From positions 1 to 53,712 of the forward strand of contig CASEIN010000009.1 of the NCBI GenBank assembly GCA_949287985.1: DNA of 53,712 nucleotides. Reading direction: 5' to 3'. Shown in pieces: positions 1-9,708 of this stretch. Origin of the DNA: Mucispirillum schaedleri (lineage in GTDB: Bacteria > Chrysiogenota > Deferribacteres > Deferribacterales > Mucispirillaceae). The notes under the pieces were generated by a model. That model saw only the letters and a list, made by a program, of their open reading frames with translations, searched no databases and had not been told where the DNA came from. The number at the start of each line of letters is the position of its first letter. The first letter of the stretch is position 1. The translations under genes were made by a program, and so were the position numbers.

Positions 1-59
1 GATGCCTGAATAGAATATAGAAATGTGAAAAATAAATTCCTGCTCTTGACTGAATAACT

Positions 60-776
60 TTATTCTGGTATGCATAGAGCAGGATATGTAAAAATATAAT
101 CATAGAAAACTGAATTTACAGACTTTTTTTCACAGGCTCGTCCAGCATTAATAGACTGGTTCATAATAACAGCACCAGCAAAACTTGGGGAGCATTGCCC
201 TAATTCAAAATCTTCTAATAATTTACCTTGTTTATCAAATTTCATACTTTCACGAGTAAGTTTAGCTTTTTGAGATACGCCTTTATCTTCAGTAATACCT
301 ATGATACTCCCCTTTAAAATAGTCCATTTACCATTTTCAACTTTAGCACTTACTTTAACAGTTCTATTATCAGATTTTTTTAGTTTTTCAAAATAATATG
401 TATCATTAGGTATTAATTTACTTTCTCTATTTTCTGTAGCATTTTCAAAAATTTCTTCTTTATTTTCATTTACTGGAAATATTACTTTACCATCAAAAGA
501 TGAAAGTAATTGGAGAACAATATCTTTATCTAATGCAAAAAGTTCAGTATCGCTTATTCTACTTTTACTAAAAATCTCATGGAGCATTTTTTCTTTATTT
601 TTATATTCACTAACTTCTATTGCATATTCTCTTTTTAAGCCAGTTACATTACGATATCCGTTGGACTCTAAAAAACGCATTCTTTCATTATACTGCTCTG
701 TTTTTGTCTGCCCTATTTTTACAAGCCCATTAACAGCAGTAGACATTATATAGATAATCCCTTTTTCTTCACTCAT
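60..776 (-). CDS. GIY-YIG-like (T5orf172/MUG113) protein with DUF4357 domain
   Basis: A 238-residue protein. Residues about 6-85 follow the T5orf172/MUG113 branch of the GIY-YIG fold: a GIIYIMS start, GLVKIGQTK, then an EK..LHEIF segment and TELF. Residues about 150-215 (from GKWTILKGS to AGRACEK) resemble DUF4357, a domain often found at the C-terminus of such proteins. Members are usually annotated as putative nucleases in phage or defence settings, but a nuclease role here is inference. It stands alone, transcribed toward the window edge, with a long gap and a terminator separating it from the sdh operon. No partner gene is visible on the left because the window ends 59 bases beyond its stop. 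Confidence 0.7.
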   Translation of the reverse strand: MSEEKGIIYIMSTAVNGLVKIGQTKTEQYNERMRFLESNGYRNVTGLKREYAIEVSEYKNKEKMLHEIFSKSRISDTELFALDKDIVLQLLSSFDGKVIFPVNENKEEIFENATENRESKLIPNDTYYFEKLKKSDNRTVKVSAKVENGKWTILKGSIIGITEDKGVSQKAKLTRESMKFDKQGKLLEDFELGQCSPSFAGAVIMNQSINAGRACEKKSVNSVFYDYIFTYPALCIPE

Positions 777-883
777 TTATAAACTCCTAAAAGATATAGT
801 ATTATATAAAATTTATAAAAAAGATACAAGGGAATAAAATATAATTGTAAATATATAAATAGTTGTTTTATACCTTTTCTCAC

Positions 884-915
884 AAAAAAGGGAAACCAGT
901 TTCCCAGTTTCCCTT
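884..915 (-). terminator. Rho-independent terminator of the sdh operon
   Basis: A 9-bp perfect stem (888-896 with 907-915) is followed on the minus strand by a run of T (884-889). It lies 25 bases past the sdhB stop, so it should end the sdhCDAB transcript. Confidence 0.85.
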
Positions 916-939
916 ATGGTTTTTATTTTGCTTACTAAA

Positions 940-1647
940 TTATATTTGTTTATCCATAAGCATTTTTCTTATGCCAACAATTGCTTTTGTTGGGTTAAGT
1001 TCTTTAGGGCAAGCTTCCACGCAGTTATAGATTGTGTGGCAACGCCATACGCCGTGTTTATCATTTAAGATTGGTAAGCGTTCATCTGCACCTTCATCGC
1101 GTGTATCAATTAAGTATCTCCATGCTCTTAAAAACGCGTTTGGTCCAAGATAATCTTTATCAGACCAGAAGCTTGGGCAAGATGAAGAACAGCAGCCACA
1201 AAGGATACATTCGTATAATCCGTCCAATTTTTTCCTGTCTTCTGGAGACTGGTAAAGCTCTTTATCTGGCATTGGAGAATGGCGTATAATGTATGGTTTT
1301 ACTGTAATAAATTTATTGATAAAGCTGGAAATATCCACAACTAAATCTCTTATTACAGGCATACCTGGAAGTGGTCTAATAATAATATTTGAGCCTAAAT
1401 CTTCCACTTTTGTCATACATGCAAGCATGTTTACGCCGTTTACATTCATACCGTCCGAACCACAAACACCTTCACGGCAGGAACGACGGAAAGAAAGAGT
1501 AGGGTCCATTTCCCATTTAATTTGGTTTAAAACGGTAAGTAAAAGCATACCCGGCCTGCGAAGTTCCACTTTATATGATTGATAATGTGGTTCTTTATCT
1601 TTATCTGGGTCATATCTTAATATTTTAACATTTACAAATTTGCTCAT
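940..1647 (-). CDS. sdhB: Succinate dehydrogenase/fumarate reductase iron-sulfur subunit
   Basis: This 235-residue subunit carries electrons from the SdhA flavin to the quinone site. The [2Fe-2S] loop is visible as CREGVCGSDG (C57, C62) with the fourth ligand C77. The third position is Asp65, as in E. coli SdhB, so this is not a lost ligand. The C-terminal half holds CILCGCCSSSCP and CHTIYNCVEACP, the ligands for the [4Fe-4S] and [3Fe-4S] clusters. The start is preceded by an AAGGAAGG ribosome site. It is the last gene of sdhCDAB, 17 bases after sdhA. In an anaerobe the complex could run as a fumarate reductase; sequence alone cannot decide the direction. Confidence 0.95.
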   Translation of the reverse strand: MSKFVNVKILRYDPDKDKEPHYQSYKVELRRPGMLLLTVLNQIKWEMDPTLSFRRSCREGVCGSDGMNVNGVNMLACMTKVEDLGSNIIIRPLPGMPVIRDLVVDISSFINKFITVKPYIIRHSPMPDKELYQSPEDRKKLDGLYECILCGCCSSSCPSFWSDKDYLGPNAFLRAWRYLIDTRDEGADERLPILNDKHGVWRCHTIYNCVEACPKELNPTKAIVGIRKMLMDKQI

Positions 1648-1664
1648 AACGTCCTTCCTTATTC

Positions 1665-3443
1665 TTAGTAAACACGTGGTTTAGGTGGGAATGGTTCAAC
1701 AGTAAGAGGTTGTGTTCTTACAGGCCTGTAATCTACATTGATAGTTTTGCCACCATCTGCGATAGTAACGTTTGTATGTTTCATGTAGTTTACATCATCT
1801 CTTTCTGGGTAATCTTCCCTAGCGTGACCACCGCGAGATTCTTTACGCATTAACGCAGATTTTGCTGCACATCTTGCAATTAAAATCATATTGTTAAGTT
1901 CTAATGCTTCCACTAAATCAAGGTTATAAACGCTGGATTTATCTACAACTTTGAAATCATCTAATGCTGTTGCGATTTCGTCTAATTCTTTAACTGCTTC
2001 AGTCATAAGTTCTTCAGTTCTATACACACCTGCTTTTTGCTCCATTAAAGTAGTTAAGCGGCTGTAAACTGGACCGTAAGTATTTTTACCATTTGCGTTT
2101 GCAAATTTTTCTAATAATTTAAGACCTTCTTGACCTGCATTTTCTGGTAAATCTGCAGCTTTATTTTCTTTAGCAAATTTTACAGCTAATTCACCAACTG
2201 TTCTACCATAAACTACTAAGTCTAAAAGTGAGTTAGTCCCTAAACGGTTAGCACCATGCACTGAGTTTGCAGAACATTCCCCAGCTGCATAAAAGCCAGG
2301 ATATACGCTTTCTGCATCTGAGCCATAGCCTTTAATAACTTCACCAAGATAGTTAGTTGGGATACCACCCATTTGGTAGTGAGCAGTAGGCATAACAGGG
2401 ATAGGTTCTTTTGTGCAGTCAACCCCTGCAAATACTAATGCAAGCTCATGGATACCTGGAAGTTTTTCCATAATAGCTTCTTTACCAATATGGTCAATTT
2501 TTAAGAGGACGTGGTCTTTTTTATCACCAACACCTTTACCAGCAAGCACTTCTTTTACCATAGAACGTGAAATGATATCACGCGGTGCTAAGTCTTTAAT
2601 AGTTGGTGCATATCTTTCCATAAAACGTTCGCCTTCGCCATTTAATAAGATACCACCTTCACCACGAACACCTTCAGTAATTAAGTTACCATGCCCATAG
2701 ATACCTGTTGGGTGGAATTGGAAAAATTCAGGGTCGCACCATGAAAAACCAGCTCTTAAAGCTAAAGCTAAACCGTCACCAGTATTAATATGTGCATTTG
2801 ATGTTGTTGCATATATACGGCAGTTACCACCTGTAGCCATAATAACAGCTTTTGCATGGAACATATGAACTTCACCGTTTTGAAGGTCAAGGCATAATAC
2901 GCCGCATACTCTGTCTTCATTTCTGATTAATTCTATAGCTAAAAATTCATTATAAAATTGAGTGCCTTGAGCAACTGCTTTTTCAAATAATGTTTGAAGC
3001 ATAGCGTGCCCAGTTCTATCTGCCACATAACATGCTCTTTTTACAGGGCGTTTGCCATATTCTGCAGTGTGGCCGCCAAAAGGACGCTGTGCAATTTTAC
3101 CTTCTGGTGTTCTGTTAAATGGAAGACCAATGTGTTCAAGCTCAATAATCATCTCTGGAGCTTTACGGCAAAGGTATTCAGCAGCATCTTGGTCGCAAAG
3201 GTAGTCAGAACCTTTTACTGTATCATACATATGCCAGTGCCAGTTATCTTCTTCAAAGTTACCTAAAGATGCAGATATACCACCTTGAGCACTAATAGTA
3301 TGGCTTCTAGTAGGGTATACTTCAGAGATAACTGCTGTTTTTACATATTGAGATGCAACTTGTGCAGCATTAAGACCAGCACCACCTGCACCTACAACAA
3401 GTACATCATATTCGTGATATTCTATTTTTGTAGTGTTTATCAT
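1665..3443 (-). CDS. sdhA: Succinate dehydrogenase/fumarate reductase flavoprotein subunit
   Basis: This 592-residue protein, about the size of E. coli SdhA, oxidises succinate or reduces fumarate using covalently bound FAD. The dinucleotide-binding motif VVGAGGAGL lies at residues 16-24. RSHTISAQGG contains His48, the expected FAD attachment site. HPTGIYGHG and TEGVRGEGG form the substrate site, and RDIISRSM carries the catalytic arginine. The C-terminal fragment SRGGHAREDYPERDD is typical. It sits between sdhD and sdhB in one operon. Nothing is truncated. Confidence 0.97.
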   Translation of the reverse strand: MINTTKIEYHEYDVLVVGAGGAGLNAAQVASQYVKTAVISEVYPTRSHTISAQGGISASLGNFEEDNWHWHMYDTVKGSDYLCDQDAAEYLCRKAPEMIIELEHIGLPFNRTPEGKIAQRPFGGHTAEYGKRPVKRACYVADRTGHAMLQTLFEKAVAQGTQFYNEFLAIELIRNEDRVCGVLCLDLQNGEVHMFHAKAVIMATGGNCRIYATTSNAHINTGDGLALALRAGFSWCDPEFFQFHPTGIYGHGNLITEGVRGEGGILLNGEGERFMERYAPTIKDLAPRDIISRSMVKEVLAGKGVGDKKDHVLLKIDHIGKEAIMEKLPGIHELALVFAGVDCTKEPIPVMPTAHYQMGGIPTNYLGEVIKGYGSDAESVYPGFYAAGECSANSVHGANRLGTNSLLDLVVYGRTVGELAVKFAKENKAADLPENAGQEGLKLLEKFANANGKNTYGPVYSRLTTLMEQKAGVYRTEELMTEAVKELDEIATALDDFKVVDKSSVYNLDLVEALELNNMILIARCAAKSALMRKESRGGHAREDYPERDDVNYMKHTNVTIADGGKTINVDYRPVRTQPLTVEPFPPKPRVY

Positions 3444-3468
3444 AATTTAACCTCATTATCGCCTGTTT

Positions 3469-3795
3469 TTAGAATAAGCCTCTGCCCATCCAGAATAATA
3501 GAAAAGCAAGTGTCCAATATATGAAATAGAGAATAAAGCGAGTTCCTTTTCTAGAAACATAATCATCAGTAACCATTTTTAAGCCATTAAAGCCATGGAA
3601 AAGTATGAACACTAATAATGTGCCAACTAATATGCTGTTAGAACCATCAGATTCAGCAAGCCCTGCTTTATTTGAAAGCTTACCATATAAATGGTAACCT
3701 AATACAAAGAAAAGAACTATGGCTGATATACGCTGTAAAACCCATGCTATTGTGCCATTATTACCTGTGCCTGTATATTTATATGTTTTTTTCAT
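3469..3795 (-). CDS. sdhD: Succinate dehydrogenase membrane anchor subunit
   Basis: A 108-residue protein with three predicted membrane helices (about residues 15-37, 55-75 and 87-105). It carries the SdhD signature His-x10-Asp-Tyr in HGFNGLKMVTDDYV, which supplies a haem and quinone-site ligand in E. coli-type enzymes. It is separated from sdhC by two bases and followed by sdhA after 25 bases. With SdhC it should anchor SdhAB and form the quinone pocket. Anchor subunits vary widely in sequence, so the assignment rests on the motif, size and position. Confidence 0.88.
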   Translation of the reverse strand: MKKTYKYTGTGNNGTIAWVLQRISAIVLFFVLGYHLYGKLSNKAGLAESDGSNSILVGTLLVFILFHGFNGLKMVTDDYVSRKGTRFILYFIYWTLAFLLFWMGRGLF

Positions 3796-3797
3796 AA

Positions 3798-4190
3798 TTA
3801 TTCTCCTGCCGCAGCTTCAGTAGTTGGTGCTTGGTTAGAAATGTATGTAGATACATAATATAAACCAACTGCTGCAAGTAATACTGCTAATATTGTAAAA
3901 ATAGCAAGCCATTTTTTAAAGCAGCCTCTTTCTGCAGCTCTAAAAAATTCCATGAAAATAATTCTGAAGCCATTCATTGCATGCCATGCAAACATAACCA
4001 CAACCACTGCTTCCACATAAATATTTTGAGCTATACTGCTTGTGAAAGAACACACACCAGATGAACCTAACATGTGGAAAATAAAGTAGAGAACAAGTAA
4101 TACACCTGTAACCCTGTGGAGTAACCATGCAATCATACCAGGATGCTTACGATAGCTTAATGCTGAAGTTTCTAAATCTTTTCTAGGCAT
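3798..4190 (-). CDS. sdhC: Succinate dehydrogenase cytochrome b556 subunit
   Basis: A 130-residue protein with three predicted membrane helices. Motifs are HPGMIAWLLHRVTGV (the HRxTG quinone-site segment), a histidine in FIFHMLGSS, and AWHAMNGFR in the second helix region that can hold the haem ligand. It is the first gene of sdhCDAB. TTAAGGAGTG lies just upstream of the ATG, and a near-consensus promoter lies about 100 bases upstream. The Ala-rich C-terminal tail (TTEAAAGE) is probably not functional. Confidence 0.9.
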   Translation of the reverse strand: MPRKDLETSALSYRKHPGMIAWLLHRVTGVLLVLYFIFHMLGSSGVCSFTSSIAQNIYVEAVVVVMFAWHAMNGFRIIFMEFFRAAERGCFKKWLAIFTILAVLLAAVGLYYVSTYISNQAPTTEAAAGE

Positions 4191-4694
4191 AAACGCACTC
4201 CTTAAAATGAATTAAATTTATTGCATCTCTTATATTATAAGATGTTAAATTTTAAAAAGAACACTTTTTTGAATTGCACTTCTATATTAAAGTATATAAA
4301 TTTATATTTGTCAATAATTTTATATCTCTATTTGAGAAAATAAAAAAAAGGTATAAAAGAAATAAATAAGAAAATATCTTAATCTAACAATATGTTATAA
4401 GAGTAATATGTATTTTGATATGGAAAATTAAATTTACTTTTAATAAAATCAAATAAAAATCTATATAAAAAGTAGATATTAAATTATATAACATTATTAT
4501 AAAATATATAAACAAGTGTATGCATTTTTAGATTACATAAATATAATATGTATGATATATACTATATATAAGGTATATACTAATGCAGTAATAAGGATAG
4601 AAAATGCATGAAAATTGTGTTGTGCAGTTAAAGAGAGTAATTATTTACAGGCTTATAGAAGATAATGAAAAGTTTAATAATTTTAAAGTTTATA
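4191..4694. other. 504-base intergenic stretch between dnaB end and sdhC start
   Basis: Very AT-rich. It holds the sdh promoter and leader on the right-to-left strand. In the rest (about 4320-4694) I see no convincing terminator for dnaB, no tRNA and no well-supported gene. A 44-codon open frame starting at 4604 runs antisense into dnaB and is treated as chance. Confidence 0.5.
4286..4314 (-). promoter_or_regulatory. Sigma-70-type promoter for sdhCDAB
   Basis: On the minus strand TTGACA (4309-4314) is separated by 17 bases from TTTAAT (4286-4291), giving 6/6 and 5/6 matches to the consensus. It lies 95 bases upstream of the sdhC start, leaving a leader of roughly 85-90 nucleotides. Confidence 0.7.
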
Positions 4695-6143
4695 TTATTC
4701 TAATACTTCCCCATACTCTAACGCTTTTTCTTTTTTAGTGGCTGTTTTTTTAGTAGTCTTTTTAACGGCTGCACGGGCAAGAGCTGTCATTTCTTCCTGG
4801 TTTACTGTAACAGAGTTATCAAAATGAGTATAGGCAGCATTAAATTCCACATAGGCTGTGCCCTGCTCACCATTTCTATGTTTTTCAATAATAATTTCTG
4901 CCACATTTTTATATGCAGTATCAGGGTTATATACTTTATCTCTATATAAAAACATAATAATATCAGCATCCTGCTCAATAGCACCAGATTCCCTTAAATC
5001 TGAAAGCCTTGGGCGTTTATTATCTGACTTTTCCACATTTCTATTAACCTGAGCTAAAGCAATAACAGGAACATTAAATTCCTTTGCCATGCCTTTTAAA
5101 GAACGTGAGATTTCTGATATTTGCTGCTCCCTGTTTTGAAGCTGTTTGCTGTAACCCATAATCTGCAAATAATCTACAAATATAATATCAAGCTGCCCAG
5201 CATTATATAATTTCCTGCATTTAGATTTGATTTGGTTTACAGTAACAAATGGTGTATCATCAAGATATATTGGTAAATGTTCTAAAACATTATTAGCTTC
5301 AATATATTTTTGGATTTCATCAGCTGTAAAATTACCTGTTCTTAAAGTTTTCTGCCCTATATGGCTTACAATAGAAATAAGCCTTTTGACAAGCTGTTCA
5401 GAGCTCATCTCAAGGGAGAAAAAAGCACATGATTTGCCAGTTTTAGCAGCATTTAAAAGCACACTTAACCCAAAGGCAGTTTTTCCCATACCCGGTCTTC
5501 CTGCTACTACTATTAAATCGGACTTTTGAAAACCGTTTGTAAGCTTATCAAGTGCAGCAAACCCAGAAGTAACACCTGTTACATCTTTATCTGCAGTATT
5601 TTGGTTTTCAAGCTGAACTTTATTTAACATTTCCTGATGGCGAATAATAACTTTACTAATAGGTTCAACATAACGTCTTTTACTGTTATTATCCCCAAGG
5701 TTAGATGTAATATTTTGGGCTTTATCTATTAAATTATCAACAGTATCAGAAAGCTCATAGCCTAAAGATGATATTTCACTTCCTGCAGATATAAGGCTTC
5801 TTAAGGCTGCTTTTTCTTTTAATATATCAAGATATTTTTCTGCATTGGCAGCATTAGGCACAATATTAACAAGTTCTGATAAATATTCTATGCCGCCTGC
5901 TTTTTCAATTTTATCAGTATCTACTAACTCTGTATGTAATGTAACTAAATCTAAAGGACGCCCTTTTTGATGAAGTGATGATAATGCAGTCATAATAAAT
6001 TTATGTGACGGTTGATAAAAGTCATCTAAATTTATGGAGTTAATAAGTTCTTCTGCCACATTATCATCAATAAGCATACAGGCAATAACAGCCTGTTCTG
6101 CTTCTAAACTGTTAGGCATTACTTTTGCAGAGTTGTTGCTCAT
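4695..6143 (-). CDS. dnaB: Replicative DNA helicase DnaB
   Basis: The hexameric helicase that unwinds the replication fork and recruits primase. At 482 residues it has the family's usual length. The N-terminal all-alpha domain opens with NSLEAEQAVIACML. The RecA-like C-terminal domain has the Walker A GRPGMGKT at 215-222, SLEMSSEQL, the Walker B segment IIFVDYLQIM and the DLRESGAIEQDADI motif. No intein interrupts it. The Lys-rich tail is unremarkable. It is the last gene of recA-recX-rplI-dnaB, 13 bases after rplI. The rplI-dnaB adjacency is common in bacteria. Confidence 0.97.
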   Translation of the reverse strand: MSNNSAKVMPNSLEAEQAVIACMLIDDNVAEELINSINLDDFYQPSHKFIMTALSSLHQKGRPLDLVTLHTELVDTDKIEKAGGIEYLSELVNIVPNAANAEKYLDILKEKAALRSLISAGSEISSLGYELSDTVDNLIDKAQNITSNLGDNNSKRRYVEPISKVIIRHQEMLNKVQLENQNTADKDVTGVTSGFAALDKLTNGFQKSDLIVVAGRPGMGKTAFGLSVLLNAAKTGKSCAFFSLEMSSEQLVKRLISIVSHIGQKTLRTGNFTADEIQKYIEANNVLEHLPIYLDDTPFVTVNQIKSKCRKLYNAGQLDIIFVDYLQIMGYSKQLQNREQQISEISRSLKGMAKEFNVPVIALAQVNRNVEKSDNKRPRLSDLRESGAIEQDADIIMFLYRDKVYNPDTAYKNVAEIIIEKHRNGEQGTAYVEFNAAYTHFDNSVTVNQEEMTALARAAVKKTTKKTATKKEKALEYGEVLE

Positions 6144-6156
6144 TATTACACCAAAA

Positions 6157-6603
6157 CTAGCTTACTGCATTAACAACAACAGTTAACTGGCTTTTTACTT
6201 CTTTATATATATTTACTTTTACAGTATGGCTGCCTGTTTCTTTAATAGGTTCTTTCATATCTAAAAGTTTTTTATCTAGATGGATACCTTGTTTTACAAG
6301 CTCATCAGATATTTCCTGGCTTGTAACAGCACCATAAAGCCTGCCAGTATCCCCTGCCTTTAAAGAAAATTCTACTTTAGTAGTTTTTAATTTCTCTGCC
6401 AGTGCTTTTGCTTCTGCAATTTTTAATTTTTCCTGCTCTTTTAAAGATTCTAATTTTTCTTCATGAGCTTTCATATTAGCAGGTGTTGCTTCAAGCGCTA
6501 GTTTTTGTTTGAAAAGAAAGTTTTTAGCGTAACCTTCTTTTACTTCTTTTACATCGCCTTCATTAGCAACGCCTTTTACATTTTTTAAAAATATCACTTT
6601 CAT
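6157..6603 (-). CDS. rplI: 50S ribosomal protein L9
   Basis: A 148-residue two-domain ribosomal protein that binds 23S rRNA at the base of the L1 stalk. The N-terminal RNA-binding domain is recognisable in [17 protein letters not shown] and EGYAKNFLF, followed by the long charged connecting helix (about residues 45-75) and the C-terminal domain. Length is standard. Its ATG overlaps the recX stop by four bases, indicating translational coupling. Its usual partners rpsF, ssb and rpsR are absent here; recX stands in their place. Confidence 0.96.
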   Translation of the reverse strand: MKVIFLKNVKGVANEGDVKEVKEGYAKNFLFKQKLALEATPANMKAHEEKLESLKEQEKLKIAEAKALAEKLKTTKVEFSLKAGDTGRLYGAVTSQEISDELVKQGIHLDKKLLDMKEPIKETGSHTVKVNIYKEVKSQLTVVVNAVS

Positions 6604-7052
6604 ATTATAAAATCCTCTTTTTTTATTATCTGCATAACTAAAGCAGGGGAGTAACCCTTATTTTTTATAAAATTAATACACTTTATATAGTCTTTATAAG
6701 GGTCATCACTATTCTTTTTAATATAGCGTTTACTGTATTTTAGAATATGTTCTTCCATAGAGATATTTTCTTTTATGCATATTTCTTCTATAAAAGATAT
6801 ATCTATATCAACGCCTTTTAAATAAAGTTTACTTGAAATATAGTATGGTCCATAGCCTGCAGATAGTTTACTTCTTGCATAGTTATAAGCAGTTTTTTTA
6901 TCATCTATATAGCCATTTGCTACCATATATTCTAATACTTTTTCTGCTTCTAACTCACCAAACTTGCTTTTTACTTTCTCATAAAGCTCGTTTTTAAAAT
7001 AATCCCTAATGCCAAGAAGTTTATAAGCATAGCTAATGGATTTATCTGCCAT
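6600..7052 (-). CDS. recX: Regulatory protein RecX
   Basis: A 150-residue, mostly helical protein that modulates RecA filaments. The tandem three-helix repeats are recognisable in [37 protein letters not shown] and the [15 protein letters not shown] segment. It overlaps the recA stop by one base and the rplI start by four. This tight recA-recX coupling is the usual arrangement. The family is weakly conserved, so the call rests on both sequence and position. Confidence 0.88.
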   Translation of the reverse strand: MADKSISYAYKLLGIRDYFKNELYEKVKSKFGELEAEKVLEYMVANGYIDDKKTAYNYARSKLSAGYGPYYISSKLYLKGVDIDISFIEEICIKENISMEEHILKYSKRYIKKNSDDPYKDYIKCINFIKNKGYSPALVMQIIKKEDFII

Positions 7053-8104
7053 TATTTTTCAGGTTCTGCCTTTTCTGCTTTTTTAGCAGGTTTAGTTTGT
7101 TCTGTATCATCTTCTACTTCAATATTAAACTTTTTCCTAAGCTGCCTTTCTACAGATTTAGTAACTTCTGGGTTTTGTTCAAAATAAAGCCTTGCATTAA
7201 CTTCACCTTGACCAAGTTTAGTATCTCCCATAGAAAACCATGCACCAGATTTTTGGATAATGCCAGCCTCTACACCCATACCAAGTATAATACTTTCGTT
7301 TGATATACCTTTACCAAAAAGCACATCAAATTCTGCCTTTTTAAATGGAGGCGACATTTTGTTTTTCACAACTTTTACAGATATTTTATTTGCAATAACT
7401 TCTTCTTTTTCTTTTATTTGGTTGCCTTTTTTAACTTCCATTCTAACTGATGCATAGAATTTTAATGCATTACCACCAGTAGTAGTTTCAGGGTTGCCAA
7501 ACATAACACCTAACTTCATACGTGTTTGGTTAATGAATATAAGGCATGTTTTTGATTTATTTACAATAGCAGTAAGTTTACGTAACGCCTGACTCATAAG
7601 CCTTGCCTGTAAGCCCATATGAGAATCCCCCATATCGCCTTCAATCTCTGCTTTTGGAGTAAGTGCTGCAACAGAATCCACCACTATTACATCAATAGCA
7701 CCACTTCTAACTAATGTTTCAGTGATTTCTAAAGCAGCCTCCCCATTATCAGGTTGAGATACAAGTAAATCATCAGTATTTACACCGATTGCAGCAGCGT
7801 AAGTTGGGTCAAGAGCATGTTCTGCGTCAATAAATGCTGCAACGCCGCCTTGTTTTTGTGCTTCTGCTATAATATGAAGTGCAATTGTTGTTTTACCACT
7901 GGATTCTGCACCGTATATCTCAATTATTCTGCCACGTGGCACACCACCTATACCTAAAGCCACATCTAACGATAATGCACCAGTAGGAATAACTGGAATT
8001 TTTTCATCTGGCTTGTCACCAAGCCTCATAAGTGAGCCTTTGCCGAAATCTTTTTCTATCTTACCTAAAGCAAGTTCAAGTGCTTTCTTTTTATCGCTGT
8101 CCAT
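7052..8104 (-). CDS. recA: Recombinase RecA
   Basis: An ATP-dependent strand-exchange protein and SOS co-protease, 350 residues. The Walker A is GAESSGKT at 65-72. [24 protein letters not shown], the L2-loop region [21 protein letters not shown] and the C-terminal acidic/Lys tail are all typical. There is no intein. It heads recA-recX-rplI-dnaB. GGAGG precedes the ATG. Two short palindromes in the 68-base gap to leuA are candidate damage-response operator or terminator elements (listed separately). Confidence 0.98.
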   Translation of the reverse strand: MDSDKKKALELALGKIEKDFGKGSLMRLGDKPDEKIPVIPTGALSLDVALGIGGVPRGRIIEIYGAESSGKTTIALHIIAEAQKQGGVAAFIDAEHALDPTYAAAIGVNTDDLLVSQPDNGEAALEITETLVRSGAIDVIVVDSVAALTPKAEIEGDMGDSHMGLQARLMSQALRKLTAIVNKSKTCLIFINQTRMKLGVMFGNPETTTGGNALKFYASVRMEVKKGNQIKEKEEVIANKISVKVVKNKMSPPFKKAEFDVLFGKGISNESIILGMGVEAGIIQKSGAWFSMGDTKLGQGEVNARLYFEQNPEVTKSVERQLRKKFNIEVEDDTEQTKPAKKAEKAEPEK

Positions 8105-8123
8105 TGAGCCTCCAAATTTATTT

Positions 8124-8163
8124 AGTAAGCTTACTTTAATATAATAAACGACAATAGATGTCG
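8124..8163 (-). promoter_or_regulatory. Two palindromes upstream of recA (candidate operator/terminator)
   Basis: The 68-base gap between leuA and recA holds a perfect 12-bp palindrome AGTAAGCTTACT (8124-8135) and an interrupted one, CGACA-N5-TGTCG (8149-8163). On the minus strand the latter precedes a T-rich stretch, so it could be a weak leuA terminator. Either could be a LexA-type operator. No match to a known LexA consensus is claimed. Confidence 0.4.
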
Positions 8164-8172
8164 CTTCAATAA

Positions 8173-9696
8173 TTATTTTTCATTTCTGCTAATAAAGTTA
8201 TTTAATGCATTAATATAAGCTTCAACTGATGCGATTAAAACATCTGTTGAGTAGCCTTTGCCAAGCACATCTATACCACTTTTAGCAAATTCTGCAATAA
8301 CAGTAACTTCCCCTTGAGCATCTTTTCCTTGTGTAACTGCATTAATTTTATAGCTTTTAAGCCTGCCTTCATAACCTGATATTCTTTCAACTGCTTTAAA
8401 AGCTGCATCAATTGGACCTTCCCCAGTAGAAGAATCTGTCACCATATCGCCAGTATCTTTTTTAAGCCTAAGTGTTGCTGTTGCAATTAAACTTGAACCA
8501 CTGTTAAAACCAACATAATCAAGCTCATAATATTTTTTAGCATCGCTTAATTTACCAAGCACAATAGCTTCTAAATCTTCATCAAATATTTCTTTCTTCT
8601 TATCTGCCAAATCTTTAAAAGCAGCAAATGCTCTTTCTAAATGTTCATCATCTAAAGAGTAGCCCATTTCTGAAAGCCTTGCTTTAAAAGCAGCTCTGCC
8701 AGAATGTTTACCTAAAACAAGTGAGTTTTTAATAACGCCTACACTTTCAGCAGTCATAATCTCATATGTGGAACGCTCTTTTAATACACCATCTTGATGT
8801 ATGCCTGATTCATGAGCAAAAGCGTTTTTACCAACAATAGCTTTATTAGGCTGCACTTCAACCCCTGTAATGCTTGTAATCATTCTACTTGTTTTATATA
8901 TTTCTGTAGTATTAATAGTAGTGTATATATCTTTATAAAAATCTTTCCTAACATTAATAGCCATGCATATTTCTTCTAAAGCAGAGTTACCTGCTCTTTC
9001 ACCAATACCGTTAATAGTGCATTCCACCTGGTCAGCACCTGCTCTAATAGCAGCCAAAGAGTTTGCAACTCCCATACCCAAATCATCATGGTTATGAGTG
9101 CTTAATACTACCTTATCAATATTTGCTACATTGTTTTTTACACCAGAAAAAAGATTATATATTTCATCAGGCATAATATAACCAACAGTATCAGGAAGGT
9201 TAATAGTAGTAGCACCTTCTTTAATAACAGTATCAATTATTTTATATAAAAATTCAGGGTCAGACCTAAGTGCATCTTCTGCACTAAATTCCACATCATC
9301 ACATAAATTTCTAGCATAACGCACTGCTTCTTTTGCTATCTCTATAACTTCTTCACGTGATTTTTTTAGTTTATGCTGCATGTGTATATCAGAAGTAGCA
9401 ATAAAAGTATGAATTCTAGGGCGTGCAGCATTTTTAGTAGCTTCATAAACTGCATCTATATCATTTTTTGTAGCACGTGCAAGGCCACAAACAGTAGAAT
9501 TTTTAATTAAAGATGCAATTTGAGAAACAGCATCAAAATCACCGGGAGATGATGCAGGAAAGCCTGCCTCAATAACATCAACCCCAAGCCTTTCCAGTTG
9601 CAGAGCAAGGCGGATTTTTTCTTCTGTTTTCATACTAAAACCCGGGCACTGCTCTCCATCTCTTAATGTTGTATCAAAAAATATTAATTTTCGCAT
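8173..9696 (-). CDS. leuA: 2-isopropylmalate synthase
   Basis: It condenses acetyl-CoA with 2-oxoisovalerate, the first committed step of leucine synthesis. The protein is 507 residues. The TIM-barrel start [14 protein letters not shown] has the catalytic Arg12 and metal ligand Asp13. [11 protein letters not shown] provides two histidine ligands and [10 protein letters not shown] the next motif. The C-terminal LeuA allosteric domain (about residues 360-500) is complete, so leucine feedback is likely. It lies 12 bases after pssA. The ilv genes that make its substrate are about 5 kb away in a separate operon. Confidence 0.95.
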   Translation of the reverse strand: MRKLIFFDTTLRDGEQCPGFSMKTEEKIRLALQLERLGVDVIEAGFPASSPGDFDAVSQIASLIKNSTVCGLARATKNDIDAVYEATKNAARPRIHTFIATSDIHMQHKLKKSREEVIEIAKEAVRYARNLCDDVEFSAEDALRSDPEFLYKIIDTVIKEGATTINLPDTVGYIMPDEIYNLFSGVKNNVANIDKVVLSTHNHDDLGMGVANSLAAIRAGADQVECTINGIGERAGNSALEEICMAINVRKDFYKDIYTTINTTEIYKTSRMITSITGVEVQPNKAIVGKNAFAHESGIHQDGVLKERSTYEIMTAESVGVIKNSLVLGKHSGRAAFKARLSEMGYSLDDEHLERAFAAFKDLADKKKEIFDEDLEAIVLGKLSDAKKYYELDYVGFNSGSSLIATATLRLKKDTGDMVTDSSTGEGPIDAAFKAVERISGYEGRLKSYKINAVTQGKDAQGEVTVIAEFAKSGIDVLGKGYSTDVLIASVEAYINALNNFISRNEK

Positions 9697-9708
9697 TTAT
9701 AACTCCAT

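Noticed and set aside
4604-4738. 44-codon open frame with a GGA-like site opposite the dnaB end
   Set aside because: Its second half is antisense to dnaB and ends in low-complexity Leu/Phe; no promoter or family supports it.
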